64,000 nucleotides of DNA from Promethearchaeota archaeon (GTDB taxonomy: Archaea > Asgardarchaeota > Lokiarchaeia > Sigyniarchaeales > Promethearchaeaceae). A program made the translations under genes and the position numbers. Every line of letters starts with the position of its first letter. Within the stretch, counting starts at the first letter, position 1. Below the pieces are notes generated by a model, which made no database searches, was not told where the DNA came from, and saw only the letters and a program-made list of their open reading frames with translations. Below are positions 44,651 to 53,720 of this stretch, one piece after another. The stretch covers positions 1 through 64,000 of the forward strand of contig JAFGBS010000033.1 in the NCBI GenBank assembly GCA_016933055.1. The letters are read 5' to 3'.

Positions 44651-45931
44651 GTGAACACTATTATGAATTCACACAGTATTAAATCAATTCAAATTCCTTG
44701 GGGGGCATGGTATCTCCAACCCGAATCTCTCACTATCAATTTTCCAGAACAATGGACGATTCAATCTTTTTCAACAAAAAATTCCCGTTCCATTCAAAAT
44801 GACCTAAATAAAATTAAGACCTCTATACTTCACCCCTTTGGAACGCACCCCCTAGCTGAGATAGCCCAAAGGAAGAATTCGGTCGCAATTGTCATCGAAG
44901 ATATATCAAGACCCTCTAAATTGGATACTATCATGGATATTGTGCTAGAAGAATTAGAAAAAACCGGAGTCTCACGAGACCAAATCACAATTATTGGTGC
45001 ATTAGGTGCCCATCGACCTATGACAAGGATGGATTATATTAAGAAGCTATCGAAAGAAATATGTCAATCTATAAATATCGAAAACCATCATCCGTATGAA
45101 AATTTGGAATACCTTGGGGAATCCAAAACGGGAACTCCTATCTATGTGAACAAAACCTATTTTAATGCAGATTTAAAAATCGCTATAGGAACAGTCATTC
45201 CCCATCCACTAGCAGGATTTGGAGGAGGAGCCAAACTCATTCTTCCGGGCGTTTCAGGAATTGAGACATTGCTTGGGAACCATCAAGCGGGTGTTAGGGG
45301 GGTGGGAATTGGACTTGGAGTTATAACTGAATTACGAGAGGATATTGAAGATGTGTGTAAAACGGTCGGTTTAGATTTCTCCATCAATCTTGTTTCTAAT
45401 CCAAAACGGGAAATATCGGGTATATTTGCAGGAGATTTCGTTCAGGCACATCGCCAAGCCATAGAGTTCGCGAAAAATGCATATTCTTTTTTTCTTCCAA
45501 GACTTAAAAGAGAGGATAAATTTGATATTGCATTTTTTAATCTGTATCCAGAAGATTTGGAGTTTACACAATCCATAAAGTGGATTAATTTATTTTTGTC
45601 ATGTGCATCTTTATTAAAAAGGAAAGCACCATGTGTAATTATGACTGCTTCGCCCGAGGGGAGAGGATTTCACAGTCTTTCGGGGGAAACAGGCTCAAAA
45701 ATGTTTCAGAATTGGTCGGAAAATCCCGTTGTAGGACCGTTATTGGAAAAACGGAAAATAATCGTGTTCTCACCAAACCTTTCAAAATTCGATGTATTTC
45801 ACTCATATTCAAAAAACACCTTATTGTTCCATGAATTTTCTGATATAATTTCCAATATACGAGGAGATATACCAGAGGATGCAAAAGTGGCATTATTTCC
45901 CAATAGTTTGAGTTTGCCTATCACAAAATAG
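44651..45931 (+). CDS. LarA-like (nickel-pincer) racemase/epimerase
   Basis: The 426 residues match LarA: EDISRPS (for D-x-T-R-P), IGALGAHRPMT with the catalytic His, PHPLAGFGGGAKLILPG with the second His and the Lys that attaches the pincer cofactor, and LLGNHQ. LarA enzymes epimerise 2-hydroxy acids such as lactate, malate and longer sugar acids. As the last gene of the operon it would set substrate stereochemistry. The LarB/C/E cofactor genes are not in the window. The start may be GTG 44651 (3 bases after the preceding stop) or ATG 44663. Confidence 0.85.
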   Translation: MNTIMNSHSIKSIQIPWGAWYLQPESLTINFPEQWTIQSFSTKNSRSIQNDLNKIKTSILHPFGTHPLAEIAQRKNSVAIVIEDISRPSKLDTIMDIVLEELEKTGVSRDQITIIGALGAHRPMTRMDYIKKLSKEICQSINIENHHPYENLEYLGESKTGTPIYVNKTYFNADLKIAIGTVIPHPLAGFGGGAKLILPGVSGIETLLGNHQAGVRGVGIGLGVITELREDIEDVCKTVGLDFSINLVSNPKREISGIFAGDFVQAHRQAIEFAKNAYSFFLPRLKREDKFDIAFFNLYPEDLEFTQSIKWINLFLSCASLLKRKAPCVIMTASPEGRGFHSLSGETGSKMFQNWSENPVVGPLLEKRKIIVFSPNLSKFDVFHSYSKNTLLFHEFSDIISNIRGDIPEDAKVALFPNSLSLPITK

Positions 45932-46250
45932 AAAAAAAAGTAGAGATTATCCGTGATGAAGGATATGATATTACTGAAATAGGTGGATTTTAGATAAGAT
46001 TCCACATGTTCTCTACCGCTATAGCGATCAGTAATTGACGAAATGATGACGAATATCTCTATTGTTTCTTTATAAGATATCATTATCATTCTCTGTATCG
46101 ATATACTATAAAATTTCACTCATTTAACTGAGGATCTTTACAGATTTTAAGAGGATATGGAATTTCTAAGACGACGAGCTTCACAGTGCGATATATAAAA
46201 AAAAAGAAGGCATAACGGTTTCTGTTTAGAGTTAATTAATTATCTTATAT
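45932..46250. other. Intergenic region between convergent genes
   Basis: About 320 bases with no credible gene. It contains the small palindrome CGCTATAGCG (46017-46026) and, near the far end, a run of nine A that ends the minus-strand transcript. Nothing else is recognised. Confidence 0.5.
46197..46205 (-). terminator. T9 tract after the DUF6159-like gene
   Basis: Nine A on the plus strand give T9 on the transcript strand, 45 bases beyond the stop of the membrane protein gene. Confidence 0.45.
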
Positions 46251-47147
46251 CTATCTTCCAGCTTGTACTGGTTTCGGCTTAAAAGTGTTTGCTAAAACAT
46301 TTTTCTTCCAACCAGCTGGAACTGAACCAGTATCTGCGTATACGAACAATGCTGTATTATATACCATATTAGCGACATTAAATACCAAATTCAGAAGGAT
46401 TAAATAAATCACTCCTAGAATTGCAAAAGTAATGCCTAGCCACATTACTGGAACCCAAATGAAGAATAAGAGGGATAGTCCACCAAAAACAATTAATCCA
46501 ATCAATCCAAATAAGAAACGCATTAATCCCATTCCAAAATACCGAATAATGCTCTCCCCCCAAGTCTTTTTAAGTGTTTCGACCGATTTTTTGATGGCTG
46601 CTTTGGGACCTAGATCGTAATATGTAATAGCTGGAACTACAAAAATGGTTGCAATATTCCACATGAAGCTCATGGCGCCTCTGAGCAATTGAATAATAAC
46701 TTTTCCGACTGTACCTAATCTATTAGCTATATTTTGTAGAACCGCCATTAGAACACCCCACAATCCGCTTATAGCACCCCAAGCCACTACACTTCCAAAT
46801 CTCTTAAATCCGTACTTGATACTCTGCCCTAGCGTAGCGTCACCACCTTCAAATCTGGTCTTCGCCGTATAACACGTACATACCCCGAAGAAGGTCGAAA
46901 TTACTGCTAATCCAAAGTATACTAAAAAAAGCCATAAATAGTATATAGCGTTCCATGTGAAATCATTAACGCTGCCTTGAAATAATTGGATAAGGATGGT
47001 AGGGAACAGAACTGCAATTGAGAACAAAGCAGAAAAAATTGAACTCAAAATCGGAAACCACAAGAGTTCTTTATCCGCTCTGATCACTGAAAAACTCAGA
47101 CGCATTACTTCACGTGATCGTTGAAATGCATTTGTCATATTAAACAC
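46251..47147 (-). CDS. Multi-pass membrane protein, DUF6159-like
   Basis: The 298 residues form about six transmembrane helices. The N-terminal RSREVMRLSFSVIRADKELLWFP and the segments TCYTAKTRFEGGDATLGQSI and VPAITYYDLGPKAAIKKSVE recall the DUF6159 family of archaeal and bacterial membrane proteins, whose function is not known. The start is ATG 47147 or 47138. It stands alone on its strand. Confidence 0.7.
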   Translation of the reverse strand: MFNMTNAFQRSREVMRLSFSVIRADKELLWFPILSSIFSALFSIAVLFPTILIQLFQGSVNDFTWNAIYYLWLFLVYFGLAVISTFFGVCTCYTAKTRFEGGDATLGQSIKYGFKRFGSVVAWGAISGLWGVLMAVLQNIANRLGTVGKVIIQLLRGAMSFMWNIATIFVVPAITYYDLGPKAAIKKSVETLKKTWGESIIRYFGMGLMRFLFGLIGLIVFGGLSLLFFIWVPVMWLGITFAILGVIYLILLNLVFNVANMVYNTALFVYADTGSVPAGWKKNVLANTFKPKPVQAGR

Positions 47148-47246
47148 TAATTTTAAGATTATATGAACAAAAATTTGTTCATTAAGATGATTGTCTTATG
47201 CACTTAAGTAGTTAATCTTGTCAAGTAACCGTTATAAATCCATGAT

Positions 47247-47999
47247 TTATTGAAATTGAATGGGATTACTTTTTTTATAGTAACCAGAAAACATCAGATT
47301 ACATATGGGAGGAGCTTGTTTGCCAAGTTTAATTTTAACCAGTCGAAGAAGTTGATTAAGACCCATAATCACCAAACGATCTACATCATATATCCAAAAT
47401 CTATCCAATTTATTCGATGTAATTGTAAAAGATGTTGGTTTTGATCTTATATTATATTCAATTTTCAAACCAGGAAAAGGTTGAAAATCAAAATAGGACA
47501 GCAATTCTTCATCGATAGAAATATTTTCCCAATTGATCGTTCTTTCAATCATTGCTTTATCGAGTAACGGGGATGGAGTTTCCGAATAAATATCTTGAGG
47601 AAATTGTCTTTTAAGGATAGTGGATGTATAATTCAACAGTATTTCGCACAAATGACACAAGTCCTCTCCCGAAAGCCAGTGTACCTGCTTTCCCGAAAAT
47701 AGAAATTGCAGTTCATAGGGTTCCGTACTCAATCCTTCGTCATCAAATTGAAGTAATACATGTATCTTTATTTTAGGGAAATATACTTTTGTGATCGTCC
47801 ATAACTCACCAAATCCTATATTTTCTATTTCGATACCTAAACTTTCAGAAAGTGGTATTAAATCCTCAACCTTTAAATTTTGAAATGTAGATATATATTT
47901 GGTTCCCAGATCCTTAAGATCTCGATAATGGGGCGTTATTATACCCTTAACTGCATCAATTTGCTGAATTGTATAGAATTGAGATGAACTTGAACTCAT
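47247..47999 (-). CDS. Hypothetical protein, mixed alpha/beta
   Basis: I do not recognise this 250-residue protein. It is soluble, with alternating strands and helices: strands TKVYFPKIKIHVLLQFD and YELQFLFSGKQVHWLSG lead to a helix holding CHLCEILL, and the C-terminal part ends in a helix LVIMGLNQLLRLVKIKLGK. It sits 52 bases downstream of the longin-like gene on the same strand, so the two may act together. Confidence 0.55.
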   Translation of the reverse strand: MSSSSSQFYTIQQIDAVKGIITPHYRDLKDLGTKYISTFQNLKVEDLIPLSESLGIEIENIGFGELWTITKVYFPKIKIHVLLQFDDEGLSTEPYELQFLFSGKQVHWLSGEDLCHLCEILLNYTSTILKRQFPQDIYSETPSPLLDKAMIERTINWENISIDEELLSYFDFQPFPGLKIEYNIRSKPTSFTITSNKLDRFWIYDVDRLVIMGLNQLLRLVKIKLGKQAPPICNLMFSGYYKKSNPIQFQ

Positions 48000-48051
48000 A
48001 AGGAAAAATTAAAATCACTAAAAAAAAATACTTCTGATCACTCTTTTGGAA

Positions 48052-48606
48052 CTACAAACAATATGGTTCTGATGTTTGGTAAGGTAATATTTGTTTGACT
48101 TCTGCATCTTCCACCGAGATAATGCCTGCTATATCATTCATTAACATATGCCATGCCTTCAAAACCGTTTTAATATCCTCACCCATAGAGAGTTTCTGCT
48201 TTAAATCTTCTGCAATCTCTTCAATGTCAATCGGTAGAACTCCTATTGTATTAATGGGAAGAAATAATAGTAATGCATAACGTTGGATTCCCCCTCTTGC
48301 TTTGGAATCGAGAACCGAAATTTTCTTGATGTGAATAATATACTTCACACCTTTACTATCGGTTAGAAATAAGGCTAATTCATCAGAGCGTGAAGAAATT
48401 GAATCCTGTAAAATATTATATTGAGTTAAGGAACTAAAAGTGGAAAAATCATAAGAAACCCCGATAAATTGAGGTCCTAATTTGTGATCATAATGAGAAC
48501 ACGCTATGCCAATTTCACTTGGGTAATTTACGCTTTCTTCTTGATCACTTTCCGATCTTGAGGGTTTAATTTGAGTGATGAAATCCTCAAGTAGATTTTG
48601 ATCCAT
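48052..48606 (-). CDS. Longin-like domain protein
   Basis: The 184 residues include CSHYDHKLGPQFIGVSYDF, resembling the first hairpin of longin domains (a Y-D-x-x-x-G-P turn as in FLCN/NPRL-type longins), followed by strands DELALFLTDSKGVKYIIHIKKIS and RYALLLFLPI, and a pair of long helices. Longin domains pair with small GTPases, of which several occur in this window. The assignment is by pattern only. It is followed by the hypothetical 250-residue protein gene. Confidence 0.45.
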   Translation of the reverse strand: MDQNLLEDFITQIKPSRSESDQEESVNYPSEIGIACSHYDHKLGPQFIGVSYDFSTFSSLTQYNILQDSISSRSDELALFLTDSKGVKYIIHIKKISVLDSKARGGIQRYALLLFLPINTIGVLPIDIEEIAEDLKQKLSMGEDIKTVLKAWHMLMNDIAGIISVEDAEVKQILPYQTSEPYCL

Positions 48607-49072
48607 TTTTATTCGCTTCTTCTTGATTGAGTCTATACTTAAAACAGTAGATCAGATTAGAACAGATAAATATACAGTTTTAAAAATATTTTAAAAAAAT
48701 TTCAACTGATCCCAATTTTTTCAGAACCAAATATCTCAAAAAAATTCAAATAATTAACATCTATACAGGGCAATCTACAAATTAAATTATCCCAATACCT
48801 AAGGCTATCAGGAAACTGAATTAAACATATAAATCCAAGTCTTTTTAGGAACTTAGAGTAATTTGGTTCCCGAATAATAGAAATAGAGAGATTTTCTTAC
48901 ATATTGTTTGAGGAAATACGTAAAGGTGAATGTGTAACATGAACCTAGTTAAAAAAATGAAAAAAACTTAGAAATTGGGTGCAATTTCTATCCTATATTT
49001 GGGTGAAAATTAAAGAAAAAACTCGAATATTCATAGATTTAATATTAATATCAATCTTCAAAATTTTCTAGA
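48607..49072. other. Intergenic region
   Basis: About 465 AT-rich bases without a credible gene. It should hold the promoter of the longin-like gene and contains the hairpin-plus-T transcript end of the Fic gene (48951-48989). Confidence 0.5.
48951..48989 (-). terminator. Hairpin plus T tracts after the Fic gene
   Basis: AGAAATTG and CAATTTCT (48970-48977 and 48982-48989) form a perfect 8-base stem with loop GGTG. Read in the Fic direction the stem is followed by two T7 tracts (48960-48966 and 48951-48957). This resembles an intrinsic terminator about 85 bases beyond the Fic stop. Confidence 0.55.
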
Positions 49073-49981
49073 TTATTTAGGGATTCTCAAACTCCTGATT
49101 GATTTTAAATAATTTTTAAAGAACCAGCCGACAAAGCTCATCTCATCTTCTTTTAGATTTGCCTTTTCTAATGAATTATAATAGGATTTCCTAATGTTAG
49201 CAGGGATATCAAACATAGGATATCTGTTTTGAAATAGAATGAAATTCATTAGTAATCTTGCCATTCTGCCATTACCATCATCAAAGGGGTGAATTGATAC
49301 AAAACGAAGATGCATTAAACAAGATAGAAGCACGGGATGAATCTTTCTAGGGTTTTCTTCATACCAGATAAATAATTGATCCAATAAATCTTCACAATCG
49401 AAACCCCCTGGAGGAGGTACATAGTTACTTCCACTGATGTATATTTGCCCTTTTCTTATCAAACCAGCAAAGTTAGTCCTATTTGGGTGGAGATTAAAAA
49501 TGGATTTATGCCATTTAAGAATCACACCCATACTTAAATCTGTAGTATCAATTGAATTTACCATATTTTCGTAAATTTTCATATGGAGTTTTGCTTCAAC
49601 GATATGATCGGTCGATTTATTTATTGGAACTTCTGGTTCATTTATAACCAATTCTACATCCCGTAAAGTCAATGTTGATCCTTCAATTTTGTTTGTATTA
49701 TGGGTAAATCTTATCCCGAAATCCTTTAGATGCTCTGCTCTTAGTAGACTGGGAATAGATTCTAATTTTTTATTGTAATCATTCTTTATTTCTTCGATCT
49801 CTGCTATCCATCGTTTATCCACGATTGTTTGAATAAATTCTTCCTTAATTTCTTCCATATTCTCCGGCAATTCCTTACCAATTTCTTTATCGATGGTTTT
49901 AACTTGATGTTCTTCTCGATAATTATAGATAAGGTAATAATATTCATACCCTAGAACGGATTTTTTTTTCACTGTAACCAT
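49073..49981 (-). CDS. Fic family protein
   Basis: The 302 residues contain the catalytic Fic motif HPFDDGNGRMARLLMN near residue 236 and the upstream FTHNTNKIEGSTLTLRDVE block, in which the S/T-x-x-x-E-(G/N)-like inhibitory region seems to be T-N-K-I-E-G-S. The N-terminal 80 residues include a basic strand pair (KKKSVLGYEYYYLIYN). Fic proteins transfer AMP or other nucleotides to targets, or act as toxins. The region just upstream holds two pairs of TTTACCCCTACAA-type inverted repeats, the nearest copy 8 bases from the ATG, suggesting autoregulation. Confidence 0.88.
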   Translation of the reverse strand: MVTVKKKSVLGYEYYYLIYNYREEHQVKTIDKEIGKELPENMEEIKEEFIQTIVDKRWIAEIEEIKNDYNKKLESIPSLLRAEHLKDFGIRFTHNTNKIEGSTLTLRDVELVINEPEVPINKSTDHIVEAKLHMKIYENMVNSIDTTDLSMGVILKWHKSIFNLHPNRTNFAGLIRKGQIYISGSNYVPPPGGFDCEDLLDQLFIWYEENPRKIHPVLLSCLMHLRFVSIHPFDDGNGRMARLLMNFILFQNRYPMFDIPANIRKSYYNSLEKANLKEDEMSFVGWFFKNYLKSIRSLRIPK

Positions 49982-49988
49982 ACTTATA

Positions 49989-50041
49989 TTTACCCATACA
50001 AATAATTAAATTTTGCGAATGTTATGAAAATGTAGGGGTAA
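49989..50041. repeat. Inverted repeat pair A upstream of fic
   Basis: TTTACCCATACAA (49989-50001) faces TGTAGGGGTAA (50031-50041). The starts of the aligned motifs are 40 bases apart. The first copy lies 8 bases ahead of the Fic start codon. Confidence 0.6.
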
Positions 50042-50162
50042 GAACAAATAATTTTCAATACTAGCGCTATAATTGAACGCTGCCGAAGAAATATTTTCGT
50101 TAAAAATGACTATTTTGCTGCGATATACATTTAAATCGATCGTGCAAGATAATAAAAATTAA

Positions 50163-50216
50163 TTTACCCCTACAAAATATCTTAATATATAATAATTTTT
50201 ATATTGTAGGGGTAAA
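50163..50216. repeat. Inverted repeat pair B upstream of fic
   Basis: TTTACCCCTACAA (50163-50175) and TTGTAGGGGTAAA (50204-50216) are perfect 13-base complements whose starts are 41 bases apart, nearly the spacing of pair A. The sequence between them is pure A/T apart from one C. Confidence 0.7.
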
Positions 50217-50608
50217 AAATTTCTTTGCATCAATATAAGTTATTTAATTGATTAATCAACACCTATTCTGCTCTTTTGAGGGAGTAGGTAAAAGATTAAA
50301 CGTAAAACTATTATAACAATGCTCCTAACGTCAAGATCAGAAACCCATTAGGGTTCTTATGAGTTTTAGAAACGTCTATGCTACAACTTATGTAGTTGTT
50401 CGGTTGAATTACAGAATAGGCTTGTAGCGTAGTTGTAGAAGGGAAAATTCCAAATACACCGTGAAAGCCCATAGCATGCTTTTTGAGTAATAAAGATAAT
50501 TTATGCTTGTGAATAGTACAATTGATAAGAGCTCGTACCTATACCATCAATCACCTATCCGGATGAATAGGGTAATTATTAGGTATCTCCGCATAGTTTT
50601 ACCTTAGT

Positions 50609-50989
50609 TCAGCTTTCTGATAGCACTGTTTTCGAAAAATCACGCCAATCTGCCAAGGAAGAAAGGATAAGCAACTTCTCCCCAGGAATACCAAATTCAG
50701 TCAAAGAGATATCCCCGATAATAATGTTTCTTCCTCGAGCTCCAATAACCTTGAAAGAAGATTCTGTTTGAGATATTTTTTCTAGAATTTTGATATTCAC
50801 AATCTCATCTAAACTCACTGCACCCTCGTATCCTTCGTATTCTTTTTCAAAATAATATTTGGCAGTATTATCCTCCCATTTCATCACCAATTGCTTTACA
50901 TTTTCGGGAGGTTTGGTGATCAACTCCCGCCATTTGAACCGAAATCTGTGCACCCCCCTTTTGTCGGAAGGATTTTCATTTTTACTCAT
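50609..50989 (-). CDS. Hypothetical protein
   Basis: I do not recognise this 126-residue soluble protein. A basic head (VHRFRFKWRELI) is followed by strands (KQLVMKWEDNTAKYYFEKEY, then IVNIKILEKI and FKVIGARGRNIIIGD) and a C-terminal helix. It lies 26 bases beyond the nucleotide-sugar dehydrogenase gene on the same strand. A small PH-like or OB-like barrel would fit, but that is a guess. Confidence 0.5.
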   Translation of the reverse strand: MSKNENPSDKRGVHRFRFKWRELITKPPENVKQLVMKWEDNTAKYYFEKEYEGYEGAVSLDEIVNIKILEKISQTESSFKVIGARGRNIIIGDISLTEFGIPGEKLLILSSLADWRDFSKTVLSES

Positions 50990-51015
50990 AAGGATTCTCT
51001 CTGTGCAAGGTAGTT

Positions 51016-52416
51016 TTACGTGGGTGCATAATTTCGAGATGTAGAAAAACCAATTCCCTTGAATATTACACCCATATTTTCGAATAGATTTGGATCAAAA
51101 ATCCGTCTTCCATCAATAATAATAGCTTTTTTCATAGATCGTTTAAAATCATTGGGTTTTATTTGAGAGAATTCGTCCCATTCTGTAACGATCAATACTC
51201 CTTCAGTATCCCTTATTGCTTCTAATGCAGAATCACAATACGTTATTGGGGCATCTACCGCAATTCCCGATTCTTTCCTAAAGTTTTCTTTAGCAACTGG
51301 ATCATACACACGCAGTATTGCACCTATATCCAGCAATTTTTTTGCTATCTTAATAGAAGGAGCAAATCTCACGTCATCGGTATTGGGTTTAAATGACAAT
51401 CCAAGTAGTCCAATAAGTTTTCCTTGCAGATCCCCGAGTTCTTCTTTTAACATAGTAATGGGATAATACGGCTGGTTTTCATTTACTTGCAATGTAGCAT
51501 CTAATATTTTTGAAATGTAACCTGCTTCCTTACCGGCATTGTATAGCGCTTTCACATCTTTAGGGAAACAAGAACCCCCAAATCCCAAACCCGCATTTAG
51601 ATACTCCTTGCTAATCCGATTATCCATACCTAATGCTTTTGAGACAATTTTTATATCTACTCCAAATAAGGCAGAGATATTAGCCATCTCGTTGATAAAT
51701 GATACCTTAGTTGCCAGAAACGAATTGTTCGCATATTTTATCATCTCCGCTGTGCGTAAATCACATCGTAAGAATACATTTTTTCCGATTTTCTGTTCAT
51801 GGAAATCTTGAAAGACTTCGTAAAATTCTTGATAAGACCTATCATCGATAGCACCAATAATTATCTTATCAGGATTTAAAAAATCATAAATAGCAGCCCC
51901 TTCTCGGAGGAATTCAGGGGTCATACACACTCCAAAATTCTTTCCTGCTTTTTTACCCGATTCTCTTTCAATGATCGGTATAACATGAGAATCCGTTGTT
52001 CCAGGAATAACTGTGCTCTTCACCGAAATTGCATGGTAGGTAGATTTTTTCTTCAGAACTTTCCCAATGTTCTTAGATGCGGTATGAATTTGGCTAAGAT
52101 CAATATACCCCATATCCGAAGTTGGAGTTCCTACGCAAATAAATGTAATATCTGAATTTAATACTGCTTGTTCCGTATCGACTGTTGCAGAGATAATACC
52201 ATCCTCAACACCCATTTGGAGAAATTCTGGTAATTGATCTTCATGAATGGGTGAAATTCCCGATTTAATCTGTTCGATTCTTTTCTTATCAACATCCACG
52301 CAAATAACGGGAGTATTTAATTTCGCTAGACATGCAGAAAGGCATAATCCTACATAGCCCATTCCAACAACGGATACAGTTTTCCTCTTAATATCACTCA
52401 TCGTATTCAATCTCAT
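51016..52416 (-). CDS. UDP-glucose/GDP-mannose 6-dehydrogenase family
   Basis: The 466 residues show the full family layout: NAD loop VSVVGMGYVGLCLSACLAKL, ISPIHEDQL, TFICVGTPT, SVKSTVIPGTTD, a central helix with AEMIKYANNSFLATKVSFINE, the catalytic cysteine in GLGFGGSCFPKDVKAL and the C-terminal GLSFKPNTDDVR and VTEWDEF. It oxidises a nucleotide sugar to the uronate in two NAD steps, for surface glycans or glycoproteins. The start is ATG 52416 or ATG 52401 (MSDIKRKTV); neither has a strong ribosome-binding site. Confidence 0.92.
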   Translation of the reverse strand: MRLNTMSDIKRKTVSVVGMGYVGLCLSACLAKLNTPVICVDVDKKRIEQIKSGISPIHEDQLPEFLQMGVEDGIISATVDTEQAVLNSDITFICVGTPTSDMGYIDLSQIHTASKNIGKVLKKKSTYHAISVKSTVIPGTTDSHVIPIIERESGKKAGKNFGVCMTPEFLREGAAIYDFLNPDKIIIGAIDDRSYQEFYEVFQDFHEQKIGKNVFLRCDLRTAEMIKYANNSFLATKVSFINEMANISALFGVDIKIVSKALGMDNRISKEYLNAGLGFGGSCFPKDVKALYNAGKEAGYISKILDATLQVNENQPYYPITMLKEELGDLQGKLIGLLGLSFKPNTDDVRFAPSIKIAKKLLDIGAILRVYDPVAKENFRKESGIAVDAPITYCDSALEAIRDTEGVLIVTEWDEFSQIKPNDFKRSMKKAIIIDGRRIFDPNLFENMGVIFKGIGFSTSRNYAPT

Positions 52417-52754
52417 AACCTATACATATTTGTATGGAAAGAGCTTTATCAAATTTCTGTACAAGTAGGGAAAAAAAAATTGAATTCTCGCAAATTCTGA
52501 ATCATGGTATTTTGGAATAGACATAATTTTTTAAATGAAATGAATTATTTTTTGAATCGATTATTCCATCAACATCTGGGAACGAATACCATGTCCCAAA
52601 AATGTACGAGGATTTCTAATCCGTTCAGTGGCCATTATAACGGTTAAAATTCCATGTTCTAATCCAATTGGGTAAAATTACTTACTAGAAAGATGTATAC
52701 GCAGTATTTTGCTAATAGGTAAATTTATTCCTATAAACCTCTATAGTTTCCTTT
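52417..52754. other. Intergenic region
   Basis: About 340 AT-rich bases upstream of the nucleotide-sugar dehydrogenase, presumably with its promoter. I see no gene, RNA or strong repeat. Confidence 0.45.
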
Positions 52755-53618
52755 TCATTGACCAATCTCAATTTTTATTTTTATTTCCGGGTAATTCTTG
52801 TTTTTCAGAAGCCTGTGTTTGATTTTGGGAACTATTTTTAGATAAATCCAGAAACTAAAAAAAAATGAGCCGATAAGGAAGATCGGTTCAAAAATTAAAA
52901 TAATCCCTAGTTCCAAGGAGTTTTGAAAAATTCTTTCTTGTATAAATAGCAGTATATATAGAATTGGTGTTGTTATGCCTGCAAATCCCTTGATAATAGA
53001 AACAAAATAACAACCTACTCCCCGTACATCCAAGGAATTCGTCAAAACTTTATCTGATAGCAAATCTTCCAGATTCTCTTTTTTCATGAAAATAATGCCC
53101 GAATCTTCCAAAAACCATGCTGGAAATATAATAAGAATACTAATTGGGGTTAATACTAAAGACATTGCAGCTGAAGAGAATGCTAGTGATCCATTTATAA
53201 ATTCAATTCCTAAATCGAAAAGTAGCTTATTTAAGCTTAAACTCAAGGTGATTGCTAGAAGTGTCGAATAAAATCCCCGTGATACAAACTCTAGGAAGGT
53301 ATAATTTTTCTCAATTTTCTTCACTCCCATGGGGTATTTCCCTAGTTTCATTAGCTTAGCGATTTGAATGAATAAAGGAGTAATCCCCATGGCAATAAAA
53401 ACGGTGACCAATTGGATTATTACAGGAATAATAAACATAATTACTAAATCTACAATTAATCCCCCAGGTATAACTAAAGAAATTCCGGATGAAGAACTAG
53501 TTCTTGTAATGATGAAATAAATTAAAATTGTTATATATACGATGAACAGAATAAAAAATATTACTGCTCCCACCAGAAATGTATTTCGCTTATTGCGAGT
53601 TTTGATTTCTTTTACCAT
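52755..53618 (-). CDS. Multi-pass membrane protein, unknown
   Basis: The 287 residues have about six transmembrane helices in three hydrophobic pairs (for example FLVGAVIFFILFIVYITILI near the start and LGIILIFEPIFLIGSFFFSF near the end), with basic loops and a basic tail. No family is recognised. It stands alone, divergent from the small zinc-ribbon protein gene. Confidence 0.6.
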   Translation of the reverse strand: MVKEIKTRNKRNTFLVGAVIFFILFIVYITILIYFIITRTSSSSGISLVIPGGLIVDLVIMFIIPVIIQLVTVFIAMGITPLFIQIAKLMKLGKYPMGVKKIEKNYTFLEFVSRGFYSTLLAITLSLSLNKLLFDLGIEFINGSLAFSSAAMSLVLTPISILIIFPAWFLEDSGIIFMKKENLEDLLSDKVLTNSLDVRGVGCYFVSIIKGFAGITTPILYILLFIQERIFQNSLELGIILIFEPIFLIGSFFFSFWIYLKIVPKIKHRLLKNKNYPEIKIKIEIGQ

Positions 53619-53656
53619 ATAATAAACGTGAAAAAACCTCTATAATAAAATTCTCT

Positions 53657-53682
53657 GATCTCTAGTCATGGTGATCTCTAGT
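53657..53682. repeat. Direct repeat GATCTCTAGT upstream of a small gene
   Basis: GATCTCTAGT occurs at 53657-53666 and 53673-53682, 16 bases apart, just ahead of the TATA-like box of the small zinc-ribbon gene. It may be a binding site for a regulator. Confidence 0.4.
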
Positions 53683-53688
53683 TAAGGA

Positions 53689-53696
53689 TTTTTATA
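53689..53696 (+). promoter_or_regulatory. TATA-like box, near-leaderless start
   Basis: TTTTTATA is centred about 29 bases before the ATG at 53721, so transcription should begin within a few bases of the start codon. Confidence 0.45.
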
Positions 53697-53720
53697 CACC
53701 ATTAGATAATTAGTAAGTCA

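Larger units (their letters stand above)
49982..50608. other. Intergenic region with paired inverted repeats
   Basis: About 625 bases with no credible gene. The first 235 bases hold four copies of a 13-base motif (see the next two entries). The remainder (50300-50580) has several short stems, such as AACCC-ATTA-GGGTT at 50342-50355, ACAACT/AGTTGT near 50383-50399 and TATGCTACAA/TTGTAGCGTA near 50377-50430. It may be structured RNA or a decayed element; no family is recognised. Confidence 0.45.

Noticed and set aside
50163..50216. CRISPR-like repeats near fic
   Set aside because: Only two inverted pairs, no regular direct repeat-spacer pattern and no cas genes nearby; better explained as operators or a small inverted-repeat element.
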